A stretch of 64,000 nucleotides of DNA from Saccoglossus kowalevskii (GCF_000003605.2 NW_003133344.1:76259-140258); one strand, 5' to 3'; counted from the stretch's first letter, positions 36,126 through 48,639 are shown. The notes: generated from the letters alone by a model not told the origin. A program made the numbers and translations.

Positions 36126-37039
36126 GCTCAAGGTTGGAGTTGATATGAAAACCCGATAAAATATATACATTTCGCAGTAGTGGTCTTTGTAAATATACAA
36201 ACAGCAAGGAATTTGAACTCCGAACTTTCGGCAAAATATAAAGCTTCTTTTCCAGGCTTTGTTTTTTATTTTCACAGAATTGCTGACAAGTTGCGGACGT
36301 CTGTGTTGCAGCCAAGAAAAGGCAACAGCTGGATTCCACTTGACTGAAAAAATGCAAAAGTATGAATAATATTTTAAAGTTAGGTGCCAACTGGAAGTCC
36401 CAAAAGTTTTTCGAATTGACAGGCATGCTGCACAGAGTCGTCCGAGGTCAACAGTTTGATGTGCGTCGCGCCATTCATGGTCAGTATGAACGCCGTGGAT
36501 CCAAATGTCGCCTGGAGCCAAAAATCGAAAGAAGAACAGGACCGTATTTATAGGAAATTTATGAGAGGCGTGCCAAAAAAGAGAAAACAATTATACAGAG
36601 TACTGACGGGAAACTGAAAATACCAAAAGTCCCCAAAAACGTGTAGAAACCAAACCAGAAGAAAAGAATTAAAGCAGCTAAAACCACGACTTTGTAATAG
36701 CATCGAAATAACGGAAAAAACTATAATCATTGCTTCTCGACGCAATCAAGCAGGCAAGATTGCATTTGTGGAGTTTCCGTGTGGCCAGTGTGGTGATCAC
36801 GGAGTTATCTTCTGTGATTTGTTCATGTTTGGTTTCATGATCGTTGCGACAGTTTTAAGCTATGACTAACGATAAATTATGTTCTGTTTGTAGAGCTGGT
36901 TATGATTACGAAGATGGGCTTGCTCGACTGACCGCCGCTGCTCGCACCAACAACGACGTTATGTCATCACTTTCTGGTGTTAAGATGGAAGACATAGTCC
37001 TTAGCATAAGGCAGTTTTTCGACATTCACCCCAACCTCT
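36126..37039. other. No supported gene
   Basis: Frames exist on both strands (for example 36362-36553 plus, 35925-36590 minus), but none matches a known family and they overlap each other. A short unrecognised frame at 36862-37065 leads into the second Penelope-like copy. Confidence 0.35.
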
Positions 37040-39125
37040 CACATTTCAGCGTCCCACGTCTCTAAGTTCAACTCCGACGGCCTCCTCGACCCGACCAACC
37101 CCTTCTGCCCATCCCGCTTGGAACCCCGCCAAGCTCAGGCAAAGTAGCACAGACCCCGCTCCCCTACCTAAGCGACAGTCAAAAATCCACCCCGCCACTC
37201 ATCACGCAAAACGAACGCCCCACCAGCCCTCATGTCGCTAAACATCCCCAAAGCCAGACACAACCACAAACAAACAACAAATTTTCCCTCAAAAAATGTA
37301 GAACTTTCACGAAACACTACATTCCCGCCCGGCACGAAAAACTGAAGGAAACTGTAATAAACCTCAGTGACCACCCCTCCAAACCAGTGAACATTCCCTC
37401 CTTAGTAAAGGCCTAAAGTTCTGCCCTACCCCGACCCACAAAACGATCTCAAACCTTTCCGCCGCCGCCTCTGAATTCGACAACGTTTCGGTGTCCCCTC
37501 AACTTCCCGTCCTAGATTTAAATTACCCAGTAAATGGACCCCTCCTAGGTCACACCCAGCCATTGAAACATTTACCGACAAAATTCAATCCTCCAATCTT
37601 TTCACCATCATTAAACCAACCGGCCCCTCCAACCTTACACCCTCGTAAATCTCGGCCCTCAGAACACTAAAATCTAACCTTAATATCATTATTAAACGCG
37701 CTGATAAAGGCTCCGCCACAGTCATCCTAAATAAATCTGACTATATTAACGAAGCTAACCGCCAACTTAGTAACCGCCTCCACTATAAACCTCTCATTTT
37801 CGATCCGACACCCCTCTCCGCCCTCAACATTAAACGTTTCCTCCACTCCATTTACTTGGACAAAAAAACCTACCTTTGCCCGCCCGACCCCCCCTAGAAC
37901 CCAACAATTCTACCTACTCCCTAAAATTAATAACCCAGGTCGTCCCATCATTTCCGCCAATGATTGTCCCGCAGAGAGAATCTCTGAATTTGTCGACCAT
38001 TTCTTACAACCCATCGTTTCGGCACTCCCCTTCCATAATCAAAGACACGTCCCGTTTTTTAGACATTATCCGTTCTCTCGATAACCTACCTCCCCACATT
38101 ATTTTCGCCACCATCGATGTCACTAGCCTATACACAAATATCCCACAAAACGAAGGCCTCCACGCCATTTCCACGGCCCTCGACAATTCTCCCGCCCCTA
38201 ATAGAGCCCAACCAAAATCCTCACCCAACTAGCCAAATTTGTCCTAACTCAGAATTATTTCCTTTTCGACAACCAACCCTACTAGGGTGGTAGTACCACA
38301 TCAAACACACGGCACCGCAATGGGAACTAGGATGGCGCCCTCTTTCGCCAACATCTTCATGTCCAACATGGAAACCACCATCCTAAATAATTCTCCCCTC
38401 AAACCACTCATTTGGCGCAGATACATCGATGATATTTTTATTATTTGGCAACACCCGCACAAAGATCTCATGTCCTTCCTCTCCCGCCTTAATTCGATCC
38501 ACCCCACTATCAAATTCACCCACTCCTGTCCCATATATCAATCCCGTTTCTCGACATCATTATCTACAAGGGCCCAAATTTTCCCTCCACAGGCCGCCTC
38601 TCATCCAATCTTTTCGTTAAGCCCACTGACTCCCACCAATTTCTCCACGCAAATTCCGCCCATCTCAAACATTGCATCGACTCCATCGCCATTGGCCAAA
38701 CACTTCGTATTAAACGGATAGTGTCAGAAACATTTAACCACCCCCATGGCCGCATATAGGCGACCCAAAAACCTAAAAGATAGATATCTTCACCCGCTCC
38801 ACGTTTCTCTCCCAACCTAAACCGGCCCCATACCAATCCATCCTGTAAATGTTGTCCACATTTCCGTTCCCTGGACATCATCATTTCGAAATCCAATAAA
38901 ACTACCCACCCCGCCAATCCGAGTCTAACGTGTTCCTCCATCCACGTCATTTACCTAATTAAACCCCGACCCGCTAAATTCTCTCTCCATTTCCCCTATT
39001 ACGCAAATTTTCCAGCCAACAACTCGCAAATCTAAGGAACAACAACGGCACCACCTACCCCCTCAACAAAGGCGCAAATGTTCCTCCACAAACCCCACTA
39101 AAAACTCCCTAATTTTTTATTTGTA
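37040..39125 (+). mobile_element. Penelope-like element, copy 2: longer N-terminus, endonuclease lost
   Basis: The region is C-rich and G-poor like copy 1. It adds the N-terminal part: NLSDHPSKP, KGLKFCPTPTHKTISNLSAA, and the PLE signature [20 protein letters not shown]. Then come [20 protein letters not shown] and [20 protein letters not shown], followed by the same palm as copy 1, DVTSLYTNIPQNEGLHAI, HGTAMGTRMAPSFANIFMSN and IWRRYIDDIFIIWQHPHK, with an intact IDD. It reaches HVIYLI just before the GIY-YIG core, which is deleted; the tail then runs from about 38960 to 39125. The frame is broken several times. Copy 2 has a short extra segment near 38284-38300 and retains about 29 bp that copy 1 lacks. 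Confidence 0.87.
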
Positions 39126-39499
39126 ATTTTGACCGCATTAGAGAGAAAGGGTAAAGGCATAGAGGAATAGAACTATTGTGCGAGTATAGATTCCCAGCTT
39201 TCCTATATTTCTCTTTGGGTTTTTTTCTCCCAACTTGGCTACAAAAAATAATTATTTTTCTTCAATTTAGTTTTTAATTACATTTCGGTTTGTTTTAAAA
39301 TATGCAGAATACATTTTAGTTTCGGGTTTTTTCCTAAAGAAAGAAAATGTCTGAACTTGTACGTTCCTTCTTTACAATAATTTTAGTTTCGTTTGGATTT
39401 TCCCAAAAGAAAATGTCTGAATTTATAATTTCTTTTACACTATTAAATACACATCACCGATGTTAGTAAGATTGCACCACGTGCATTTCAACAAATAAG

Positions 39500-40345
39500 C
39501 GAAGACCCCAGATTTACTTTTAAAGGCAACATTCATGGCGATGCAATCGTAGATCTTGCAAAGCTGGCAGTAATTGGATGTTCTGCAGATACTGGGAGGA
39601 AACAAATCTACAAGTTGGGAACAGCTCTGTGAATATGTCTCGTATCTGGTGACAAGTATCTGTCATGAAGTGGGAGAAAAGATATTTAGAATTCATTTTT
39701 CAATAATCTGGACTGATCTAGAAATGCAGAACTTGGTATGTGAATACATCAGGGGGTCTTGTTACAAGTGGCAAAAATGAAGACGACATTTTCAGACTGG
39801 GACAGATTTGTCATGTAAATGATGTTTGAATCGGTCAAACTCCGCAATAATGTAGACTACACCCCTGTCTCGTGATGCGGTGCTTAGTGGTGAGGAAGAC
39901 AGTGTCTACGCTATATGGCTGGATACATACCGTTCTAATTAAAAATAGAACGTTGGAGTCATCGCAAAGTAACCATTACATAGAGAGCTTGGCTGCCATG
40001 GGTGAGACGTTCAAGTAGATATGAATATCTGGATTCTACGGGAAAATGGATTGAAAAACAAGATAGAGGTGGTTTATTTGTCGTTAACGACAATGCCGTT
40101 TTACTTTTTAAGAGGATGGAAATTTTATTTCAGAATACCCCGTGCACCGACAAATCAAAAATGACTTTGATACTATGTTATCTGACCATAGGACATTACA
40201 ACGATGGTCAACTGTATGCAGGAATATGGTTGTCAGTTTGTATGTCCAGGTTAGGATGTTTCCGTATGCTCGACAGGAAGTTGGAAAAAAACAAGAGTCA
40301 TACCAAGCATTCAAAGGGACTAAGAAAAACATTAAAAAGTTAAAT
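39500..40345 (+). pseudogene. Transposase-like C-terminal remnant, unclassified
   Basis: Scattered plus-strand pieces read DPRFTFKGNIHGDAIVDLAK (39500-39570), LRYMAGYI (near 39910), WIEKQDRGGLFVVNDNA (40050-40100) and RMEILF, and end near 40345 with KGLRKTLKS. The order of a YxAGYI motif, then SRGGL....D, then a basic KSLRKTLKS tail is what I associate with C-termini of several DNA transposases. The frame is broken many times and no catalytic residues can be assigned. Confidence 0.3.
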
Positions 40346-41810
40346 ATTTACATATTTATCTGTAAATAACAAGTTCAATAATTGTAATTACATGTTTTTA
40401 TTTTCTGTTATTTATTGTGGCAAGTGCTATCTATTTTTGTAAATAAATTAAGTGACATCTTATGTCTTGTATCAATGCGTCTTTGTAGAATACTTCCACT
40501 AGTAGTACTACGACTACTGCCCCCCATATAGTATGTCAGAAATACACCTTTGGGAAGAATTTTGACAACATGGAACGGAGACTGAGTTAGTATTCAAAAG
40601 CTATGTTTCTGGATAACTTTCTTCGTTTTGGTAGTGGAGTGTCATTTATTGTTTCTTTCCTGTGCCTTGGATTATTTCACATCGTATTTCCCGACACACT
40701 AAAATTGAAATGGTTTCTGGATACGTATCGAGTTCTCTTGATACTCTATACTGAGTGAGAGGTTTTGTCAGGCCAATAGTGCAGCAGTTAAAGTCAAAAT
40801 TTTCATTCAGTAGAAACTGGCCGGCTGCAATGAATGACTTCACTCAAAAACAGTGCATTATAAAGTGTTCTGAACATCAAGCAGAAAAAAAAACGTGCAT
40901 TTTATTTGCAAATAAGTAAATATTTTTCATTATTTTCCCTCCACATACAATTTGCACCTTTCTACTTGTTCATCTGACTTACGTGATTGGTTGAATAGTC
41001 AAATCTGGTAAAAAGATGCGAGTTAATCGGTACTTGAAAGAAAATTGGGTGTAAAAGCCAGAGAAAATTGATTTGAAATCAGTTATAGTTCAGTGACCAT
41101 TTCTTCTCAAGCTATCCTGCCAAATCCGCTATATAGTACTTATTATACCCAGTCTATTTTATTTGAGTCAACATGGATCTTTTAAGAGGAAACATCGCCA
41201 AGGGGTGAACAACATTTTCCAGACAAGCAGATATGTTCCATAAGAAGAGTAGCCAAGAAACAGCTATACTGACATATTTCTGTATATGGCACGCAGTCCT
41301 TACAATCACGTATTTTGACGAGGATGCCAGAAATTATTGCCGAGGACGATGACCTCGAAGAGGGCACTCGTGTAGAGGACGATACCCCGCCAGTACCAGA
41401 CGAGCACGCAACGTTATTAAAAAACCTACCAGTTTTAAAGAAAGCTTAAAAAAGTGATTATTCTGCGTTGACAAAGCTAACTTGTACCAACGCTAGTAAG
41501 TAAGTTCCTTCACAGACAGGACACAGCAGGCTCTTATTGGGGGACCGATCAAAAGCACCCGATTGGTGGCCAACTGACATTCCCTGCCAAAACCTTTGTG
41601 GCAAGGCACCAACTGACTTAGTGGATAAAAGCTGGACGGAGACACAAAGAAGGGCAGCACGAGTGCCATGCTTACTATAGTGCACTGTAAAAGACAGGTA
41701 AATATTCATGTTATTTTCTGACTTGGGTCGAAATTTCGAAGTGCTAGCTTCCAACAGATTACAATATTCTCTTAACAATATGTTTTTTCCAACTTTTCTT
41801 TTTTGCACAG
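40346..41810. other. No clear gene; short acidic frame
   Basis: A 42-codon frame at 41321-41449 begins MPEIIAEDDDLEEGTRVEDD and could be an upstream exon of the OTU element downstream. A donor-like AAAGACAG/GTAAAT at 41697/41698 exists, but its frame would carry a stop, so I do not join it. Confidence 0.3.
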
Positions 41811-43877
41811 GTTACCAAGTAGCTGATACTCTAACTCCAGAATCTATTTCTGAACTGAGGGACATGGAATTACATGAGGAATCCACTAGTCCTGGTAATT
41901 ATTTTAGTTTTTATTTCCAGTAGGCAAGGGGATGGTTAGTATAACAATCTGAGAGAGGGGCGAGGTTATCATTATTTTTACAGATTGGAAAAGAACTAGA
42001 TATTAAGTTTTGTTTCTTGACTAATTTGTGTCTTAACGAATGATAATTTTATAAGTCATAAAATGCTCTTTTTGGATTGATTAAATGTATCCTATTATTT
42101 CACGTAATTGAAAATAAATTTTACTACCACAAATTAATCAAATTATTACAGGAATCAGGTTATTGCGTCCCTGAAAATGTTATGACAACAACAACTGAAT
42201 TTGTCACGCACTATTTACTAAGTATTTTGGTCAAGGCAAAAGTTAATGTTTAAAAAAATTATATGCAGATTCCAACCAAAAGATAATCAAATCTGTGCAT
42301 AATTATGGAGCATGTGCATGTATGTAACAGCATTTTGAGGCGAGTCAAGAGATTTATAAATTTATAACAATATTAATTTGACTAATATATATATCCATGT
42401 TATTTTGTAGGTGGTGTACAACATCGTGTTCCAGCAGCAGTGTCTGGAGATGGCAATTGCCTCTGTATATAGATGGTAAAGTATAAAGAGAATTATATGA
42501 GGCAGCATATCAGAGATGGTATTGACATGGTCTCACCTGATTCCAGTGTTAATGATTGTGCTAGAGATGTGGGGTGCAACATTTCTGCGGGCAATGATAA
42601 CATAAATGCACCCCCCCCCCAATCAATTGTTTACTTGACCGGTGTGTAAGTATTTTAAACAACGTTTTGTTTTGTCCGAGGTGAAACTGGTAAGCATGCC
42701 ACTTCAATTTATTTTATTATGTGGACTATCATGTCTAAGCTTTCTCGAAAAACATTGTCACCTGATCATTTTGTCCCTTTACTACTGCAGGCTAGAAACA
42801 TCCTTAGACCTTATGGCCAGCTCATCTATGCTAGTGTGGTTAAAAGCCCTTGATGTTCAACATCAACCAGAACATCGAAACCGCTTACTGTATATAGTCC
42901 AGTGACTGTATCAACATTGTCACACCCTTGGCATCACCATCCCCACCACCACTGCCATCATTATCGTCATCACCACCAGTCATCGCCATAATCATCCTCA
43001 TCATCATTGTCATCATCACTATCATCACCTTTGTCATGGGCTACTAGTACAGCCATAACACCACCAAAGGGAGATATCCAGCCGCTAGAAGGAGCCATGC
43101 AGAGAAGTGGAAGATTTCGGACTGCAGATCCAAATCAGGTATTTCATGGTAATCCAACTGAAATGTATATCCCTTATAGTATTAATAAGAATGTTTTTTT
43201 TTTTTTTGTTAGACAATGAAAACAATGTGAAAGATCACAAAAAAGGGTAATAGATGCAATTATGCAGTTGACTGAGGTGCCTGGTCCGGTAACAACTAAT
43301 AAAAAAACAGATCGATACATTGTCCAAGGCCAGCATCTTGAATATGTAGATTTGAAAGTGGGAGCACATTGTAAAGATTTCAAAGGAAAACGAGTACCAT
43401 TAGACCCACAGCCTGAAGAACAAGATATCATTATTTTCAAAAGATGCTATACTTCACTAAAACAAGATAACGGTTACAGGAAAAGAGTTTCAACAGTTGT
43501 TCAGTGTCCTGAAGGTTTATCGCATACAAAGAATTTAGCTTTAGTAGAATATATAGGTAAATACACTCGTGTTTCAGGACCACATGGGAACTCAAAAAAA
43601 AGAATAAAGGTGACTACATTCGGACTTAAAGAAGATGACAAAACTTCCCAATGCCCCCCATGAAGTTTATGAAGACATGATTTTAGATGATTCAGTGTGC
43701 GCCCTGGAGATTAGAAGGAAGTCCAGAATGCCAATATCGAGTAATGAAGAAGATCAGACCAAGTCAGGGCATCACCGACAGAACATGGCAGATGATATTC
43801 AAGTATTGCTTAGCCAATTTCAGGACAGTCCCTTCATCCAGGAAATTATTCAAACGAAAGGAAACTGTCATGTTTGA
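41811..43877 (+). pseudogene. OTU-domain transposon protein, N-terminal and middle parts
   Basis: An exon 41811-41894 (acceptor TTTTGCACAG) reads VADTLTPESISELRDMELHE. A 516-nt GT-AG intron follows (41895-42410). The next exon resumes in phase with VQHRVPAAVSGDGNCL, the catalytic-cysteine motif DGNCL of an OTU cysteine protease. The reading breaks soon after, with fragments such as CSAGNDNIN-like and LLQARNILRPYGQLIYASVV in other frames to 42900. From 43262 to 43663 a clean frame reads QHLEYVDLKVGAHCKDFKGK, DIIIFKRCYTSLKQDNGYRK, ALVEYIGKYTRVSGPHGNSK. In the next frame, EVYEDMILDDS and ADDIQVLLSQFQDSPFIQEI end at 43877. The DDE core is missing here but is present in the related piece at 35640. 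OTU domains cleave ubiquitin; why transposons carry them is not settled. Confidence 0.6.
42930..43030 (+). repeat. Imperfect CAT/CAC trinucleotide repeat
   Basis: About 100 bp of irregular (CAT)n/(CAC)n between the OTU part and the middle part of the transposon gene. Confidence 0.8.
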
Positions 43878-44356
43878 ATCATGCTGGCATTTTAACACCA
43901 CACTGCGAAAACGGAAGCAGGCATGGGAAACCACGCCGACTCAAATTTCTTTGTTCCTGCTTTACAATTTGTCCACGTAGTGTGAATTCATGCGCCAGCA
44001 GGTGTGAACTGACTTCTCGCCAACGCTTAAATGGGGAGGAGGGAAACTGAATGTGAAGGGGACGTAGGGACACCATACCAGGTGCAGGTTTTGACGGGGT
44101 CACGATAACCTAGCAAAGGGTGTTTTAATATTAAAGAACATCGAAGCTCAACTCCAGAAACGGACTGTATCTGACTACATGGGTGTGTGAATGACTTCCG
44201 TGTTCCGTTATAAGATCTTATGGTATCCCTACACTGCAGAAGCGAGTAATCCCCGAAATTCCCCTTTGAGCCACATTACAGTAAGATAAATAACATCGAT
44301 TATATCTTGTTCTTCCATTGCTATTTTAACTAGATGCTGAGATGAGATACGTATAC
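43878..44356. other. No gene seen
   Basis: Non-coding, ending at the left edge of the duplicated coiled-coil block. Confidence 0.5.
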
Positions 44357-44756
44357 AGTGCTGTTTCGAACCGTTGTAAGCCAAAAATAGAGGAAATGGG
44401 AAAAAGAATTTATACATTGGAACAACAATTAGAAAATACAAAAGGAGAAATAAATTCTGTGGGCGAACAACTGATGAAGAAGATGAAAACTGAACTGGCA
44501 TTTATACAAAATGAAGCACTAGACATGATGAAATCAGAAATTACCAATTTAAAAAAGAAAACTATAGCCACGATGAAAACTGAACTATCATCTATAATTA
44601 AGAGTGAAGCAGCAGCCACGACACCAGAACAAGGGGAAAAAAATGCTAACATTGAGAAGAAGATCTGGGATGAGCCAGCTCGACCAGTGACAAGCAGTGT
44701 TGATGAGACCAGTTCAGAAGAGAGTGAATATGAAGAAAAAAGAAAGAAGAGAGTTA
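44357..44756 (+). CDS. Coiled-coil block, copy 2 (frame intact)
   Basis: An open frame from 44342 reads YTLEQQLENTKGEINSVG, LMKKMKTELAFIQNEALDMM, KKTIATMKTELSSIIKSEAA and then an acidic linker DETSSEESEYEEKRKKR. It predicts a long heptad coiled coil followed by a charged tail. It matches 14800-15201 closely at DNA level, but here the frame is undamaged. Homology begins at GCTGTTTCGAACC and stops at GAGAGTT in both places, after which the flanks differ. The stop at 44801 comes after unrelated sequence. I do not know the family. It is probably the N-terminal exon of the same mobile-element protein as at 14800. Confidence 0.5.
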
Positions 44757-44803
44757 AAACGTATTTCCTTGTGTGCATCTATTTGACTGTAAAGTTTAAG
44801 TGA

Positions 44804-45930
44804 CTTTCCTGGTCCGGTACCTCGAGCAGACGAGATAGAGACCAGACAAATTTCCCCCTGACACGTATTAGAGAACCCCGAGACCAGAGAAGAATTTCCC
44901 CGTGATGGAGAAGAATTTCCCCCTGATACATGCCCAGTTCCCAGTGATTTGTTTATTTTCTGCCAAAAATTTAAATTCTCAAAAACAGTCATTTTACATT
45001 GACTAAACACTTTCATTGGAGTTTGATTGATAACTTTGTTATGTAGTTTAAAATGTATCAAAGCAACTTCAGTTCAAACCAGTGTGTTTGAAATGTATAA
45101 CACAATTGAAATAAGTTGCGTTGACTGCCATCCGTGTTCGAACTGAAGCTGGGTACGGGTGTTTTGTTAAATTTTGGATTGGATTACAATATTATCTAAT
45201 CGTCAGGTACATATGCAATTGAATATTTTACAAACATTATGACAAGGGCAAGGTAGTGGTACTCAGCTTGATCAAATCGACCACCACAATCCTTGTATAT
45301 TTAAGTAAATGATAGTTTTACTGCTTTTTTAAATAAATTGTTTATTATGTGAAAAAACCATTAACACATTTCTAGAGATCTACAAGCTGAAAGACATAAT
45401 CACTTTATAATTGGAAACAACTAATGGGGAATGAATTTGTTTTCCAATTTTCCAATGAAAATAACGTATTCATGCATTAATTAATAATTTTCTATTCATT
45501 AAACGAGTATCCCGCCAAAAGGTTAGCATTGCTAGATGAAATTATACATGACCTCACACGACTTATTTTTCATCAAACTGATGCATCATTTGTATACACA
45601 ACTGCGCAGATCACTGCTGAATTCAAATTACAAATAAAACTCGATTACGTCTTTACCCATCATCGATGACACGTACTTTTATATACACTACGATTATTTT
45701 GGTATAATTAGTGATGGTGCAAATTTAGTTGAATAGTTTAAACGCGACCCATCTTTATGCGCAGAAACCGACAACAGATATGCGACACTCCCGCCACTAT
45801 ATTCAAGAATAATTATCTGCCATGTGCTTACACCATTCTACGAGATGGACATGATTCTACTCTGAAAATATGTGACATACATGTACTTTTGTAAAGTCCT
45901 CAGGAGTCTGATAGCCATGCGTCTTCGTGT
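44804..45930. other. No gene seen
   Basis: Non-coding. A short repeated phrase AGAATTTCCCC occurs near 44890-44930. Confidence 0.45.
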
Positions 45931-45934
45931 ACGC

Positions 45935-46010
45935 TATGTGTCCTGGGCCTGACGATGTGTCCGCTTAACATTTTAAATATGCTAATCAACGCTTTCATCG
46001 AGTCTGGTCT
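45935..46010 (+). mobile_element. Short LINE reverse-transcriptase fragment (finger region)
   Basis: It reads GPDDVSA, a stop, then HFKYA, matching the GPDG(V/L)SAEHFKYA segment found before the RT palm in many non-LTR elements. The match fades quickly. A further 55-codon frame at 46247-46421 (SQQSFLEEALILGRNVGI) is not recognised. Confidence 0.4.
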
Positions 46011-46616
46011 ATCAACAAATTCGACAAAAAAGACGTCACTTTATTATACTCATGAAGAATGTCACATTTCTTGTTGCATGTTACATCACCAATTAAACAC
46101 CTTGGAAAGCTCTAAATGTCAAGAAACAATTCATGCATTAAAGGGAGCAAAGAAAATGGTATCAAACAGACTTTAGGATCAGGCATCTACCACGTTTGGG
46201 TGAAAAATAAAATGTCTAGACTAACAAGTCAACATATGCCAGTTTACATCTCACGGCATCCCAACAGAGTTTTCTTGAAGAAGCCCTAATTCTAGGACGA
46301 AATGTTGGGATAAATATCACAGAACTGACCAGGTGTATTGTCGTGACAATCCTTGCGTTATTTGCAAGTCAACATTTGATGGAGGATTCAACTGAGCCAA
46401 ACGCGCAATTCAAACAAATCTGATAGTTTTCAAAATTCTGCTGCCACACAATCCGATATTCACATAACATTAATTTCTAACAATGAGTGTTTTACACTTA
46501 CAAGTTCTGGGGATTAACATTTGAATTATGATTTTAAATAGCCTCTACGAAAAGATTATCACTTATTGTATGACACTGAGCTGTATAACGATTCATTAAA
46601 CAAGTCAAATGTTCCT

Positions 46617-47405
46617 TTAATAATAATAATTTTATTAATTGTATAATGGCCTCCGGCCCATTACAATCATGCAAATTAATTATTGACAAGAAATAAATTT
46701 ACATTACAAAATATGTATGAAAATATAGATGAAGAGTGTGTCAATACATAATATAAGCCCTATATAATAATGTGATGGGGATATTAATATATATATACAT
46801 ACAAGCTTATTAGGTTATTCTCATTTGATCTTTGATTAAAAAACACTTATAAATAGAGCCAAAGAGTTAATGATTTGGCTTTTAGAGGAACTTAATAGTT
46901 GTACTAGAGTATTCAAATTTGGGGGTTGTGTCTCATTTGGAAGATACTTTTTCCCGATTGTGTCCCATGCAGTGCATTTTAGTAAAAAATGATATTCATC
47001 ATCAATTTCTTGCAGGCACAAATGACAAATACGGCTCTCCCTAGGGATATTATTATGTCTGCCTCTTTCTATTTCTAAGGGATGGCACGCACATCTTAAT
47101 CTTAATCTTGCTATTGCTCTGCGCAATTTTAATTGTGGCAATGACACATAGTTTTCAATCCCAGAATTTGTTTTGTGTTGCCTATAATACTGCGTTTTTT
47201 CGACAGAACAAACGTCTATATACCAATCTGTAATTCCAGTATCTTTGACCCTTTCACAAACTTTATACAAGAACACATCAGAGTCCCCCACCCCTTGATT
47301 AAAGTCAAATGTTACACTTATTGGAACCAATTGCCCAAGTGGGTGCCAATACCAGAGCATGGGTCTTGTAACATACCAGAGAAACTTCAATGTGTCTTTT
47401 TGTGA
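46617..47405 (-). mobile_element. LINE 3' end: C-terminal domain with zinc motif and trinucleotide tail
   Basis: A minus-strand frame of 184 codons (46836-47390) contains YVSLPQLKLRRAIARLRLRC, HPLEIERGR and ICHLCLQEIDDEYHFLLKC, the CxxC...H....C finger typical of the C-terminus of many LINEs. The frame is open to a stop at 46836. The 3' UTR then holds the palindrome TAATGGCCTCCGGCCCATTA (46644-46663) and ends in an ATT/AAT repeat at 46617-46632. The element is 5' truncated near 47400, as is usual for LINE copies. The uninterrupted frame suggests it is younger than the other LINE pieces here. Confidence 0.8.
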
Positions 47406-48639
47406 AGAAATGTCCGTCTGCTGATATAAAGCGACACCCGGTTGCTAAGCAGGAGAGACACCTGCCTGACTGCCAAGTGCCTTCACCCCAAGTTTTGTGA
47501 TTCCCCGTAGTGATCTAAGTAGAGACAAACTAGTTTGATTATATTAGTTATATTAGATAATGTACTAAAAAACTTCAAATCTTGGTGTGTTTTCTGTCTC
47601 TGTGCATAATTCTAATTGAATGGGTGTACATCAACGATCACTGTACCTCCGCTGCTAAGTGAGTTTCCTCTACTCGAAAAATCCCACTCCCGATAACCTG
47701 AACACACAGCGAACAATACACACCCAACTCCTCACTCCATTTACTATTGAGACAAAATGGTAGATGTCATTTGTGAGGTTTGTGAAATAGATACGATTAG
47801 TAGTGTAGTACAATCAAATTTAATTTACTGAAAAACAAAGCATGTCCAATGATGCACATCCCTCAAATGTGTGGTTTGGCTTAAAAAAACATTTAGGGTA
47901 CAGAGTTGAGGGTCGATACCGACGTCCCCAGGTGAGATGACACGGCCAACATCTGGAAACCAAATTTTCCCTGCTTTGTACTACGCGTTTACGTAATTTC
48001 AAAGAATACTTGAATTTGTTGTACGATTATTTTTATGTTATTATATGAAATTACAAAACAGACGGCATTTGTATAGCAACCATAGAATTAGTAACAAAAA
48101 TATTGATATGATTTCATAAGTTTGACAGAACCATATTTTAATAATTCAATACAATCAATATTACATTTGTTTTAAAACGCCATGTTCATAATACCTTTAA
48201 TATATTGATAGCCAAATGATTCGTTATTCAGTGAAAACGTGGGACAACGCAATGATAACATTGCTTCCACATACACGTGTATTATAGCTTCAATTCAAAT
48301 CATAAGTTCCATGGCAGAACAGAATATATATATAAATAAATATAATAGTACAGCTGATTTTTCCAGTGCCGACTTCCACTGTATATCAGAGTTGTACAGA
48401 CTCAAAAGCAGACGATTTGACGACCTCTGCCCACGTTCATTAAATTTAACAAGCCATGCATGGCACAGTCCCAGTTAGATATATATAGTTGGAATATAAC
48501 CATGTCAGGAATATGATTTTTTAACATTAAAATGATTGACATTTGTATCTGATCTTCAAACAAGTCCATATTGAAAGATATTGCTCTGGAACAGCATTCA
48601 AAATCAGCCATTTTTAATACATGTATAACGAATATAGTC
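47406..48639. other. No gene seen
   Basis: AT-rich sequence; nothing recognisable on either strand. Confidence 0.5.

Noticed and set aside
35925-36590. 221-codon minus-strand frame
   Set aside because: It overlaps the plus-strand transposase remnant and has no family motif; it looks like an antisense shadow.
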